Assembly (NCBI RefSeq): GCF_024266585.1
Contig: NZ_CP100647.1
Coordinates: 4,383,001 to 4,447,000, forward strand
Direction: 5' to 3'
DNA: 64,000 nucleotides
DNA from: Xanthomonas sacchari
GTDB taxonomy: Bacteria > Pseudomonadota > Gammaproteobacteria > Xanthomonadales > Xanthomonadaceae
The position numbers and the translations under genes were made by a program. The notes beneath the pieces were generated by a model that was not told the origin of the DNA, ran no database searches, and saw nothing but the letters and a program-made list of their open reading frames with translations. Each line of letters opens with the position of its first letter. Positions within the stretch are counted from its first letter, which is position 1. Shown one piece after another: positions 38,109-46,854 of the stretch.

Positions 38109-38284
38109 CGGCTCGAACTCCTCCGTTGGCACCAGGCGGCGGGAGTGTCGCCTGGAATACCGACCCTACGCTTCCCCACCGCCGCGGACAAGAGAAGCAG
38201 GCCCGCTTTACCGCATTCAGTTGCTCGGCGCTCAGGCCCAGGGAAAAACCCCGTTAAATCACCGGCGCAGGGACCTCGACTGCC

Positions 38285-39178
38285 TCAGGGCGCGATCACG
38301 ACTTCGGCCGAACGGGCCTTGGTCGAGGCGCCCTTCTTGCCGACCGCCTGCACCCGGTTGGCGGCGACGCCAGCGCTGACCAGGGCCGCACGCAGGGCGT
38401 CGGCGCGCTTCTGCGCCACCCCGGCGTCGCTGTCGTAGGCCTCGATCCGCGCCCGGCCCTTGTTGATCTGCAGGTACTGCGACAAGGCCTTGGCCTGGTT
38501 CGCGGCATCGCCCGACAGCGCCGCCTTGCCGGCGCCGAAGGCCGCGCCGGTGAAGGTGAAGACCTCCCCGCGGGCCTCGAAGCGCGAAGCCGGCAGCTTG
38601 GCGCCGGCGACCAGTTCGGCCTCCTCGCGCGCCAGCTTGGCCGATTTCTGCTGCGCGGCGCTGAGCTTGGCGGTCTGCTGCCCGGCAACGCTGGCCAGCG
38701 CCGCATCCGCATCGGCGCGGGCAGCCTGTTCGGCCTCGGCCGCCTGGCGCAGGCTCTCGGCCTCCTCGGCCTGAATCTGCGCCTGCACGCGCAGGCGCTC
38801 GGCCTCCTGGCGGGCGCGCGCGGCCTCGCGACGGCTGGCCTCGATCAGCAGGTCGCTGCGGGTCTTCTCCAACTGGTCGACCTGGCGCCGCGCCAGTTCG
38901 GCGCGGGCCATGGTCTCGGCGATCTCGACCCGGCGCTCGGCCAGGTAGCGCGCCTCGTCGCGCTCCTTGCGCTTGGCGTTGGCGAAGTTGGCCACCGCCT
39001 GCTGCGCCTGCAGGCGCTCGTAGGCGGCGACATCGGCGTTGAGCGGATCGGCCTGCAGCGCCATCAGGCGCTGGTTGAGCACGGCCAGTTCCGGATCGTC
39101 GGCGGCCAGTGCGCCCAGCGGCGCCAGCAGCAGCGCCAGCAGGGCCAGGCGGCGCATCCCGTGCAGCGCGCGGCTCAT
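38285..39178 (-). CDS. OmpA-like protein with long coiled-coil region
   Basis: Exported protein of 297 residues: signal peptide (MRRLALLALLLAPLGALAAD), a long alanine/glutamate-rich helical coil (about 45-195, with EARYLAERRVEIAETMARAELARR), then an OmpA-type C-terminal domain (FTFTGAAFGAGKAALSGDAA, YLQINKGRARIEAYDSD, QKRADALRAALVSAG, VVIAP end) of the kind that holds on to peptidoglycan. The start ATG overlaps the stop of the DUF4398-like gene (ATGA). This OmpA-like plus DUF4398 pairing suggests a periplasmic envelope-anchoring unit. Confidence 0.82.
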   Translation of the reverse strand: MSRALHGMRRLALLALLLAPLGALAADDPELAVLNQRLMALQADPLNADVAAYERLQAQQAVANFANAKRKERDEARYLAERRVEIAETMARAELARRQVDQLEKTRSDLLIEASRREAARARQEAERLRVQAQIQAEEAESLRQAAEAEQAARADADAALASVAGQQTAKLSAAQQKSAKLAREEAELVAGAKLPASRFEARGEVFTFTGAAFGAGKAALSGDAANQAKALSQYLQINKGRARIEAYDSDAGVAQKRADALRAALVSAGVAANRVQAVGKKGASTKARSAEVVIAP

Positions 39179-39567
39179 GGCGTGCCCTCCCCGGTGCCCA
39201 GGGTCTGTTGCAGCTGGGCCACCTCGGCCTGGCGCTGCTTCAGTTGCGCGGTGGCCACCGCCTCCTCGCTGCGCGCCCGCGCCAGGTCGGCATCGGCGGC
39301 CACGCGCAGCGCCAACTGCGGCGCGGTCTTGCGCGCGCGGCGATCGAGCGCGGCCTGCTGCGCCTGCTCCAGGCCCTGGCGGGCGCTGGCCAGCAGGTCC
39401 GGCGCGTACTGGTCGGCATCGGCCTGGATCGCGCGCTGCACCGCCTGCTGCGCGGCCAGCAGTTCCGGCGAAGCCACCTGGGCGAACGCGGCCGGCGCGG
39501 CGAACAACGCCAATGCGCAGGCCATCACATACTGCTGACAACGGAAGTGTGCGAAGCTAGTTTTCAT
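39175..39567 (-). CDS. DUF4398-like periplasmic protein
   Basis: Small exported protein of 130 residues. An N-terminal hydrophobic signal (YVMACALALFAAPAAFAQ) precedes helical repeats rich in Ala and Gln (ASPELLAAQQAVQRAIQADA, YAPDLLASARQGLEQAQQAA, AQLKQRQAEVAQLQQTL), the pattern of the DUF4398 family often found paired with OmpA-like proteins. It is the first gene of a two-gene unit and diverges from pilU; the 99-base gap must hold both promoters. Confidence 0.8.
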   Translation of the reverse strand: MKTSFAHFRCQQYVMACALALFAAPAAFAQVASPELLAAQQAVQRAIQADADQYAPDLLASARQGLEQAQQAALDRRARKTAPQLALRVAADADLARARSEEAVATAQLKQRQAEVAQLQQTLGTGEGTP

Positions 39568-39666
39568 CTAGGGGGGCCGTGGACGGAGACGTCGATCACG
39601 GCCATTGTCGGAAGCCTGTGGCGCGCTTGCAACGGGCGACTGCGGATCGTTGGGGAACCATTGCGC

Positions 39667-40806
39667 ATGGATATCGGCTATTTCCTGAAGCTGATGACCG
39701 AAAAGAACGCCTCGGACATGTTCCTGACCACGGGAGCACCGGTCTACATCAAGATCGAAGGCAAGCTGTACCCGCTCGGCGCCACCGGCCTGCCGCCGGG
39801 CATGGTCAAGAAGATCGCCTACTCGCTGATGGACGAAAGCCAGGTGCCGCTGTTCGAGCGCGAACTGGAATTGAACATGGCCATCGCCCTGCAGGACGCC
39901 GGACGCTTCCGCGTCAACGTGTTCAGGCAACGCGGCGAGGTCGGCATGGTGATCCGCGCGATCCGCAGCAAGATCCCCAGCATCGAGGAACTGCACCTGC
40001 CGCAGGTGCTCAAGGACGTGATCATGACCCCGCGCGGGCTGGTCCTGGTGGTCGGCTCGACCGGCTCGGGCAAGTCCACCTCGCTGGCGTCGATGATCGA
40101 CTACCGCAACAGCACCACCACCGGGCACATCCTCACCATCGAGGACCCGATCGAATACCTGCACAAGCACAAGCTGTCCATCGTCAACCAGCGCGAGGTC
40201 GGCCTGGACACCCACGCCTTCCACAACGCGCTGAAGAACGCGATGCGCGAGGCGCCGGACGTGATCCTGATCGGCGAGATCCTGGACGCGGAGACCATGG
40301 AGGCGGCCATCGCCTTCGCCGAGACCGGGCACCTGTGCCTGGCCACCCTGCACTCCAACAACGCCGACCAGACCATCGAGCGCATCCTCAACTTCTTCCC
40401 CGAGAGCGCGCACAAGAACGTGCTGATGAACCTGTCGCTGAACCTGCGCGCGGTGATCTCGCAGCGCCTGGTCAAGGACAGCAGCGGCCGCCGCCGGCCG
40501 GCCTCGGAAGTGCTGTTGAACACGCCGATGATCCGCGACCTGCTGCGCCGCGGCCAGGTCCACGAGATCAAGCAGGCGATGGAGGAGTCGCTGGAGGAAG
40601 GCATGGAGACCTTCGACCAGTGCCTGTTCCGCATGGTCAAGCAGGGCCAGATCGAGCAGGAGGAGGCGCTGCGCGCGGCCGACTCGCGCGACGGCCTGGC
40701 GCTGAAGTTCCGCCTGTCCGAAGGCGGCAGCGGCGAGCACGACCCCTACGCCGACTACGACAGCGGCCCCAGCGCCGCGCCGCGCATCACCCACGGCTTC
40801 ATCTGA
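39667..40806 (+). CDS. pilU: Type IV pilus twitching motility ATPase PilU
   Basis: Hexameric secretion-type ATPase (379 residues) of the PilT/PilU family that helps pull back type IV pili from the cytoplasmic face. Walker A GSTGSGKS at 130-137, Asp box EDPIEYLHKHK, Walker B PDVILIGEILDAETM and His box TGHLCLATLHSNNA are clear. MDIGYFLKLMTEKNASDMFL and the long acidic C-terminal tail (residues about 345-379) point to PilU rather than PilT, and no pilT lies next to it. ATG 39667 is chosen; the frame is open far upstream but without homology. Confidence 0.93.
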   Translation: MDIGYFLKLMTEKNASDMFLTTGAPVYIKIEGKLYPLGATGLPPGMVKKIAYSLMDESQVPLFERELELNMAIALQDAGRFRVNVFRQRGEVGMVIRAIRSKIPSIEELHLPQVLKDVIMTPRGLVLVVGSTGSGKSTSLASMIDYRNSTTTGHILTIEDPIEYLHKHKLSIVNQREVGLDTHAFHNALKNAMREAPDVILIGEILDAETMEAAIAFAETGHLCLATLHSNNADQTIERILNFFPESAHKNVLMNLSLNLRAVISQRLVKDSSGRRRPASEVLLNTPMIRDLLRRGQVHEIKQAMEESLEEGMETFDQCLFRMVKQGQIEQEEALRAADSRDGLALKFRLSEGGSGEHDPYADYDSGPSAAPRITHGFI

Positions 40807-40849
40807 GGCGTCGCCGTAAGTAATGCGGCGCCTATGCAGGGATACCTGG

Positions 40850-40915
40850 GTAGGAGCGGCTTCAGCCGCGACGGCTTTCCCGGACGTGCCCGGTCGCGGC
40901 TGAAGCCGCTCCTAC
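40850..40915. repeat. Inverted repeat of the GTAGGAGCGGCTTCAGCC family
   Basis: Perfect 23-bp arms (40850-40872 and 40893-40915) beginning GTAGGAGCGGCTTCAGCC, with a 20-base GC-rich spacer. It lies between the convergent pilU and maleylacetoacetate isomerase genes and can form a long stem. Related elements occur near 50990, 55061 and 63801 in this window, so it is a dispersed family, perhaps also used as a bidirectional terminator. Confidence 0.85.
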
Positions 40916-40928
40916 GACGACGCCGGGG

Positions 40929-41585
40929 TTACTGCGCGTCCGGCTGGTGTTCCGGGCGCGCCGCGTCGAACGCCGGCAGCGCCAGGCAGGTGCGTTCGAT
41001 CCGCTGCAGGGTCGGATAGGCCTGCAGGTCCATGCCGAAGCGGCGTGCGTTGTACAGCTGCGGCACCAGGCAGCAATCGGCCAGGCCCGGTTGCTCGCCA
41101 TGGCAGAAACTGCCGGTGTCCGGCGACTCGGCGAGCAGTTGCTCCAGCGCATCGAAGCCGGTCTGCATCCAGTGCCGCATCCACTCCTCGCGCTCGGGCT
41201 GCGGCACGTTCCAGGCGCTTTCGAAGAACTGCGCCACGCGTAGGTTGTTGAGCGGATGGATGTCGCAGGCGACCAGTTGCGCCAGCCCGCGCACGCGGGC
41301 GCGGTCGATCGGCGCGTCCGGCAGCAGCGGCGGCTCCGGCCAGTGCTCGTCCAGGTATTCCAGGATCGCCAGCGACTGGCGGATCGGCTGGCCGTCGTGG
41401 CACAGGGTCGGCACCAGTTCCTGCGGGTTCAACCGCGCATATTCCGGCGAGTGCTGCTGGCCGCCATCGCGCACCAGGTGCACCGGCACCGCCTGGTAGG
41501 CCAGCCCCTTGAGCTGCAGCCCGATGCGGACGCGGTACGCGGCGCTGGATCGCCAATAGGTGTAAAGCTGCAGTGCCTCGTCCAT
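40929..41585 (-). CDS. maiA: Maleylacetoacetate isomerase (zeta-class glutathione transferase)
   Basis: Isomerises maleylacetoacetate to fumarylacetoacetate in tyrosine/phenylalanine breakdown. In 218 residues the zeta-class active-site motif SSAAYRVRIGLQLKG is at 13-27, glutathione contacts are in NPQELVPTL and QSLAILEYLDE, and the C-terminal helical domain follows (DIHPLNNLRV). ATG 41585 gives the correct N-terminus. The product is the substrate of the enzyme encoded immediately upstream on the same strand (41675-42664). Confidence 0.92.
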   Translation of the reverse strand: MDEALQLYTYWRSSAAYRVRIGLQLKGLAYQAVPVHLVRDGGQQHSPEYARLNPQELVPTLCHDGQPIRQSLAILEYLDEHWPEPPLLPDAPIDRARVRGLAQLVACDIHPLNNLRVAQFFESAWNVPQPEREEWMRHWMQTGFDALEQLLAESPDTGSFCHGEQPGLADCCLVPQLYNARRFGMDLQAYPTLQRIERTCLALPAFDAARPEHQPDAQ

Positions 41586-41674
41586 GCCCGCCTCCGTCTG
41601 CGCAGTCGACAACGATACCGGTGGACACCGGCGCCACGGCACCGCCGGTCGCCCCGGTAGCGCCGCCGGCCGGG

Positions 41675-42664
41675 TCAGGGCAGCGGCGCCTGCTCGATGC
41701 GCTGCTCGATCGCGCCGAAGATGCTCACTCCGTCACGGTCCAGCATCTCGATCCGCACCACGTCGCCGAAGGACATGTACGGCGTGCTCGGCTTGCCGTC
41801 GCGCAGGGTTTCCACGGTGCGCTGTTCGGCGAAGCAGGAGGCGCCGCGCGTGGTGTCCTGGTTGGCGATGGTGCCCGAGCCGACCACCGCGCCGGCCGCC
41901 AGCGGCCGGGTCTTGGCCGCGTGCGCGACCAGCTGCGCGAAATCGAACTGCATGTCCTCGCCGGCCTCCGGCGCGCCGAACCAGGCGCCGTTGATATGGG
42001 TCAGCAGCGGCAGATGCACCTTGTTGTCACGCCAGGCCTCGCCCAGTTCGTCGGGGGTGACGAACACCGGCGACAGCGCCGAGCGCGGCTTGGACTGCAC
42101 GAAGCCGAAGCCCTTTGCCAGCTCCGGCGGGATCAGGTTGCGCAGCGACACGTCGTTGACCAGGCCGATCAGTTGGATGTGCGCGGCGGCCTGCGCCGGC
42201 GTCGCCGCCATCGGCACGTCGTCGGTGACCACCACGAGCTCGGCTTCCAGGTCGATGCCGTAGTCCTCGCTGACCACCTTGACCGCATCGCGCGGGCCGT
42301 AGAAACCGGCACTGACCGCCTGGTACATCAGCGGGTCGGTATAGAAGCTCTCCGGCACCTCGGCACCGCGCGCGCGGCGCACCCGCTCCACGTGCGGCAG
42401 GTAGGCGCTGCCGTCGAGGAACTCGTAGGCCCGCGGCAGCGGCGCGGCCAGCGCGGCCATGTCCAGATCGAACTGGCCGTCGGCGCTGCCGTCGTTGAGC
42501 GATTCGGACAGGGCGTTCAGGCGCGGGGCGAGGTTGCTCCAGTCCTCCAGCGCGCGCTGCAGGGTCGGCGCGATGCCGGTGGCGCGCACCGCGCGGGTCA
42601 GATCGCGGGACACGACGATCAGGGTGCCGTCGCGACCGCCTTCCTTCAGGGAACCTAGCTTCAT
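41675..42664 (-). CDS. Fumarylacetoacetate hydrolase family protein
   Basis: Cleaves fumarylacetoacetate to fumarate and acetoacetate at the end of tyrosine degradation (329 residues, shorter than the 420-residue eukaryotic FAH but usual for the bacterial form). Metal-binding acidic residues lie in YGIDLEAELVVVTDDVPM, with LIGLVNDVSLRN, GFGFVQSKPRSALSPVFVTP and VVGSGTIANQDTTRGASC as family markers. It is operonic with maiA (89-base gap). The acetoacetate released could be activated by the CoA-transferase encoded at 8496-9873. Confidence 0.92.
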   Translation of the reverse strand: MKLGSLKEGGRDGTLIVVSRDLTRAVRATGIAPTLQRALEDWSNLAPRLNALSESLNDGSADGQFDLDMAALAAPLPRAYEFLDGSAYLPHVERVRRARGAEVPESFYTDPLMYQAVSAGFYGPRDAVKVVSEDYGIDLEAELVVVTDDVPMAATPAQAAAHIQLIGLVNDVSLRNLIPPELAKGFGFVQSKPRSALSPVFVTPDELGEAWRDNKVHLPLLTHINGAWFGAPEAGEDMQFDFAQLVAHAAKTRPLAAGAVVGSGTIANQDTTRGASCFAEQRTVETLRDGKPSTPYMSFGDVVRIEMLDRDGVSIFGAIEQRIEQAPLP

Positions 42665-42743
42665 GTCCGTCCAGTGCTGGGGGCTGAGCCGGCGATTGTA
42701 CGGCCAGACGACGGCTTGGTTTCAACTGAAACGGAACGACATT

Positions 42744-42771
42744 TTGTGCGGCGCGCCAATTCAGGTACACT
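42744..42771 (+). promoter_or_regulatory. Possible promoter for rhlE
   Basis: TTGTGC (42744-42749) and TACACT (42766-42771) with a 16-base spacer resemble a sigma-70 promoter. Transcription from here would give a leader of about 230 bases before the rhlE ATG. The leader (to 43008) is GC-rich and can fold (for example accgggtccgtcccggt), but I recognise no known riboregulator. Confidence 0.45.
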
Positions 42772-43008
42772 GCGGCGGTCTGCATGCGGCCGTCCGTTTC
42801 CCTCAGGGACCGCCGGCGAGGCCAGGATCGCAATGATCCGCTCGCCCGCCCCGCCCGACGCCTTTCGTGGTGCCGACGAACCCCAGCCTCGTGCCGCGGG
42901 TTGATCCACCCTCTCGCAGCGCGGTTCACGGGAACGCTCCGAGCCTCACCTACTTGCGCCTGCGCACCGGGTCCGTCCCGGTGTCGGCGCGTTATCCGGA
43001 GCATCCTA

Positions 43009-44388
43009 ATGTCGTTCGAATCCTTGGGCCTTGCGCCCTTCCTGCTGCGCGCGCTGGCCGAGCAGGGCTACGAAACCCCCACCCCGATCCAGGCGCAGGC
43101 CATTCCCGTCGCCCTGGAAGGCCATGACCTGATGGCCGGCGCGCAGACCGGCACCGGCAAGACCGCCGCGTTCGGCCTGCCGCTGCTGCAGCACCTGGGC
43201 ACCTCGCCGCAGCCGGTGGGCCCGGGCCCGCGCAAGCCGCGCGCGCTGGTGCTGACCCCGACCCGCGAACTGGCCACCCAGGTGCACGACAGCCTGCGCG
43301 GCTACAGCAAGTACCTGCGCATTCCCAGCGCCACCATCTACGGCGGCGTGGGCATGGGCAACCAGCTCGACGCGCTGCGCCGCGGCGTGGACCTGCTGAT
43401 CGCCTGCCCGGGCCGCCTGCTCGACCACCTCGAGCGCCGCAGCGTGGACCTGTCCGGCATCGAGATCCTGGTGCTGGACGAGGCCGACCGCATGCTCGAC
43501 ATGGGCTTCCTGCCGTCGATCAAGCGCATCCTGGCCAAGCTGCCCAAGCAGAACCGGCAGACCCTGCTGTTCTCGGCCACCTTCGAGGAAGGCATCAAGC
43601 AGCTCGCCCGCGAGTTCATGCACGACCCGCAGGAAATCCAGGCGACCCCGAGCAACACCGTTGCCGACACCATCACCCACCGCGTGCACCCGGTGGACGG
43701 CGCGCGCAAGCGCGAACTGCTGCTGCACCTGCTGGCCGCCGATTCGCGCAAGCAGACCCTGGTGTTCGCCCGCACCAAGCACGGCGCCGACAAGCTGACC
43801 ACGTTCCTGGACAAGTCCGGGCTGAAGACCGCGGCGATCCACGGCAACAAGAGCCAGGGCCAGCGCCTGCGCGCATTGAGCGACTTCAAGGCCGGCCGCA
43901 TCACCGTGCTGGTGGCCACCGACATCGCCGCGCGCGGCATCGACATCGACCAGTTGCCCAAGGTCATCAACTACGACCTGCCGATGGTCGCCGAGGACTA
44001 CGTGCACCGCATCGGCCGCACCGGCCGCAACGGTTCGACCGGCGAGGCGATCTCGCTGGTGGCGCAGGACGAGGCCAAGCTGCTGCGCGCGATCGCACGC
44101 ATGCTCAAGCGCGACATGGACATCCGCGACGTGCCCGGCTTCGAACCGGCCACGCCGATCCGCTGGGGCAACAACAACCCGCCGGACGAGCGTCCGGGCG
44201 GCCAGCGTCCGCCGCGCCGCGGCAGCCATGCCCGCCGCGGCCATGGCGATGCGCCGGCGCACGCGCACGCCCATGCCGGCAGCAAGAAGCCCGGCGGCAG
44301 TCACGCCGACGGCGCCCGCCGCCAGGGTCAGGGCCAGGGTCGCCGCCACGGCAACGGCGGCAACCGCGCGCCCGCCGCGCCGCGCTGA
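43009..44388 (+). CDS. rhlE: DEAD-box RNA helicase, RhlE type
   Basis: ATP-dependent RNA helicase (459 residues) of the RNA-decay/ribosome-assembly group. The Q motif [13 protein letters not shown], motif I AQTGTGKT (45-52), motif II DEAD in [14 protein letters not shown], motif III SAT and motif [10 protein letters not shown] are all intact. After about residue 385 comes a disordered tail rich in Arg, Gly and His ([21 protein letters not shown]), which usually increases RNA binding. ATG 43009 starts the conserved [17 protein letters not shown] strong terminator follows, so it is monocistronic. Confidence 0.94.
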   Translation: MSFESLGLAPFLLRALAEQGYETPTPIQAQAIPVALEGHDLMAGAQTGTGKTAAFGLPLLQHLGTSPQPVGPGPRKPRALVLTPTRELATQVHDSLRGYSKYLRIPSATIYGGVGMGNQLDALRRGVDLLIACPGRLLDHLERRSVDLSGIEILVLDEADRMLDMGFLPSIKRILAKLPKQNRQTLLFSATFEEGIKQLAREFMHDPQEIQATPSNTVADTITHRVHPVDGARKRELLLHLLAADSRKQTLVFARTKHGADKLTTFLDKSGLKTAAIHGNKSQGQRLRALSDFKAGRITVLVATDIAARGIDIDQLPKVINYDLPMVAEDYVHRIGRTGRNGSTGEAISLVAQDEAKLLRAIARMLKRDMDIRDVPGFEPATPIRWGNNNPPDERPGGQRPPRRGSHARRGHGDAPAHAHAHAGSKKPGGSHADGARRQGQGQGRRHGNGGNRAPAAPR

Positions 44389-44442
44389 GCCACACTGAGC
44401 GCGCGCCCACGGCATTGGCCGTGGGCGCCGCAACACCGCCAG

Positions 44443-44466
44443 AGCCGCCCTTCGGGGCGGCTTTTT
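44443..44466 (+). terminator. Rho-independent terminator of rhlE
   Basis: Perfect 8-bp stem AGCCGCCC / GGGCGGCT with loop ttcg (44451-44454), followed by TTTTT. A second hairpin (gcccacggc-attg-gccgtgggc) lies 20 bases upstream. Confidence 0.9.
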
Positions 44467-44545
44467 CATGCGCCGCGCTCCTGCGCCAGGAGCCCGCGCA
44501 GCGTGCGGCCGTCGCTGGCGGCCGCCCCCGCCACGCGCCTTCGCC

Positions 44546-46822
44546 TCAGCCGCCGATCAACGCGACATTGCGGTCGATCTGCGCGCGATACGCGTCCAGC
44601 ACCGCGGCAGTGCGCGCGATGTAGGTGCGCAGGTCGTCCCAGCGCCGGTCTTCCAGCGCTTCGCGGATGCCGGGCAAGGTCTTGACCTCGTAGCCGGTCG
44701 CCAACCCCGGCGCGTAGACCAGATTGCGGTACCACGCGCGTCCGGGCAGCCCTTCCTCGGCCAACAGGCGCTGGTCGATGCGCTGCAACGAGGCGTTGAG
44801 CGTGCGCCGCGTCGCCGCATCCAGCGCGCCGGCACGCGCGGCCAGCGCCGCGTCGTAGCGCTGGCTGCTGGCCTGCAGGCGGGCGATGGCCTGGTCCAGC
44901 GCGGCGAAATCGATCGGCGGCACCGCCGGCTTGGGCGGCGGCGGCTGCAGCGGACGATTCGGATTGTCGGCCGCGCGGTAGGCGCCGTCGCGCAGCAGCG
45001 CGGCCTGGGTCAGCGCGGCCTCGCGATCGCTGTCGGCCTGCTGCTTGAGTTCCTTGGCATAGCCGGCCACCGCATCGGCGAAGTCGCCGAAGCGCTGCGG
45101 CAACACCGGCGCATTGGCCACGCGCAGCACGGTGCGGCCGACCGTCTGCGACAGCAGCGGCAGATAGCGGAAGTCCGGATCGATGAAGCGCGCGAAATAA
45201 TCGTAGGAGTCGTAGAGCGAGTGATAGACGCCGCTGCCGCCGCCCTGGCCGCCATAGCCCAGGTCCAGCGTGGCCAGGCCCAGGTGCTGCAGGAACGGGC
45301 TGTAGTCGCTGCCCGAGCCCAGCGCCTTGAGCGGCAGGTCCTCGCCCGCCGCGGCCTTCCTGGCGATGTCCTTCTGCAGCGGCTTGGCGTTGGGCGCCAG
45401 CGCCTCCAAGCGCGCGCGGGCACGCTGCCGCTCGAGCACGCTGACCCCGCTGTCGGGATCGCGCAGGTCCGCGGCCACGCCGTTGACCAGCCGCTGCAGC
45501 GCATGGCTGCCGCCGGCGTTGAGGAAGCCGCGGCCGTTGCCATCGGTGTTCACGTACAGCACCGCCTTGCGCCGCAACTCGTCGGCATGCTGCTCGGCCC
45601 ACTCGGTGGACCCCAGCAGCCCGGCTTCCTCGCCGTCCCAACTGGCGTAGACCAGCGTGCGCCGGGGCCGCTGGCCCTGCCGCGCGAGTTCGCCGATCGC
45701 CTTGGCCTCGGCCAGCAGCGCGGCGGTGCCGGACAGCGGGTCGGCGGCGCCGAACACCCAGCCGTCGCGATGGTTGCCGCGCACCACCCATTGGTCGGGA
45801 TACTCGCTGCCGCGCAAGGTGGCGATGACGTTGTACAGCGTCTTGCGCCCGCTCCAGTCGGCATCGACCTTCAGGTGCACCTGCGCGGCGCCGTCGCCGC
45901 CGAGGCGGTAGGTGATCGGCAACGCGCCGCGCCAGTCCTCCGGCGCCACCGGGCCGCGCAGCGCCGCCAGCAGCGGTTGCGCGTCGCCCCAGCTGATCGG
46001 CAGGGTCGGGATCTTCAGCACGCTGCGCGCCTGATCCAGCGGCAGGCGCTTGGCGCCGGCGGTCGCGCCCACGCCGGGGGTCAACGGATCGCCGGGATAG
46101 ATCGCGAAGTTGGCGACCGAGCCGCGCTGCACGCTCCACTGGTTGCGCGCCGGGCCGTCCGGATACGGCAGGTCCTGGAAATAGCCGTCGTCGCGCGGAT
46201 CGGAGTAGATGATCGCGCCGATCGCGCCGTGCTCCTGCGCCAGGCGCGGCTTGAGCCCGCGCCAGCCCTTGCCGTAGCGGGCGATGACGATCTTGCCGCG
46301 CACGTCCACGCCATTGCGCGCCAGCGTTTCGTAATCCTCGGCGATGCCGTAGTTGACGTAGACCAGGTCGGCGGTGACATCGCCGTTGCCGCCGTAGATC
46401 ACGTACGGCGGCAACACGTCCTGGGTCTGCGTCGAGGTGCTGTCGCCGGGCAGCGGCGGTTCCTGCAACCGCGCCACGTACGGCTGCGCGCCCAGCAAGC
46501 GCAGTTCCGCGCTCCTGGGCGACGGCCACAGCACCTGGTATTCCTCGATCCGCGCATCCCAGCCGTAGCTGCGCAAGCGCGCCTGCAGGTCGCGGGCGTT
46601 CTCCAGGTTGTGCGGGGCGCCGACCTGGTTGGGACGCGAGGACCACTGTTTGAGCCAGCCGCGGTAGTCCGCGTCCTGCAGCCCGGCATCGAAGCGCTCC
46701 TCCAGCGCGCGTTGCGCCTCGGCGGCCGCGGCGTCGTAGCCGGGCAACGGCGCCGGCTGCGCGAACGCGGAGGACACGGCGAGGATCAGGACCAGCCCGG
46801 CACTGCGGCGGCGGTGCGACAT
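44546..46822 (-). CDS. M28-family metallopeptidase, glutamate carboxypeptidase II-like
   Basis: Exported zinc peptidase of 758 residues. Signal peptide MSHRRRSAGLVLILAVSSAFA; a PA domain inserted at about 130-250 (VRGKIVIARYGKGWRGLK); then the M28 core with metal ligands in NHRDGWVFGAADPLSG (His, Asp), DGEEAGLLGS (Glu-Glu), NTDGNGRG (Asp) and YHSLYDSYDYF (His); a helical dimerisation domain closes the protein. The overall plan matches N-acetylated alpha-linked acidic dipeptidase/PSMA. AAGGAG lies 8 bases before ATG 46822. It lies 32 bases after the TonB-dependent receptor gene, so uptake and periplasmic peptide trimming may be linked. Confidence 0.93.
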   Translation of the reverse strand: MSHRRRSAGLVLILAVSSAFAQPAPLPGYDAAAAEAQRALEERFDAGLQDADYRGWLKQWSSRPNQVGAPHNLENARDLQARLRSYGWDARIEEYQVLWPSPRSAELRLLGAQPYVARLQEPPLPGDSTSTQTQDVLPPYVIYGGNGDVTADLVYVNYGIAEDYETLARNGVDVRGKIVIARYGKGWRGLKPRLAQEHGAIGAIIYSDPRDDGYFQDLPYPDGPARNQWSVQRGSVANFAIYPGDPLTPGVGATAGAKRLPLDQARSVLKIPTLPISWGDAQPLLAALRGPVAPEDWRGALPITYRLGGDGAAQVHLKVDADWSGRKTLYNVIATLRGSEYPDQWVVRGNHRDGWVFGAADPLSGTAALLAEAKAIGELARQGQRPRRTLVYASWDGEEAGLLGSTEWAEQHADELRRKAVLYVNTDGNGRGFLNAGGSHALQRLVNGVAADLRDPDSGVSVLERQRARARLEALAPNAKPLQKDIARKAAAGEDLPLKALGSGSDYSPFLQHLGLATLDLGYGGQGGGSGVYHSLYDSYDYFARFIDPDFRYLPLLSQTVGRTVLRVANAPVLPQRFGDFADAVAGYAKELKQQADSDREAALTQAALLRDGAYRAADNPNRPLQPPPPKPAVPPIDFAALDQAIARLQASSQRYDAALAARAGALDAATRRTLNASLQRIDQRLLAEEGLPGRAWYRNLVYAPGLATGYEVKTLPGIREALEDRRWDDLRTYIARTAAVLDAYRAQIDRNVALIGG

Positions 46823-46854
46823 GAAGACACTCCTTGAAGGGGACATGCGCGAAC

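Noticed and set aside
44468-46837. 789-codon plus-strand frame opposite the M28 peptidase
   Set aside because: Shadow frame in GC-rich DNA; the opposite strand has signal peptide, zinc ligands and a ribosome site.
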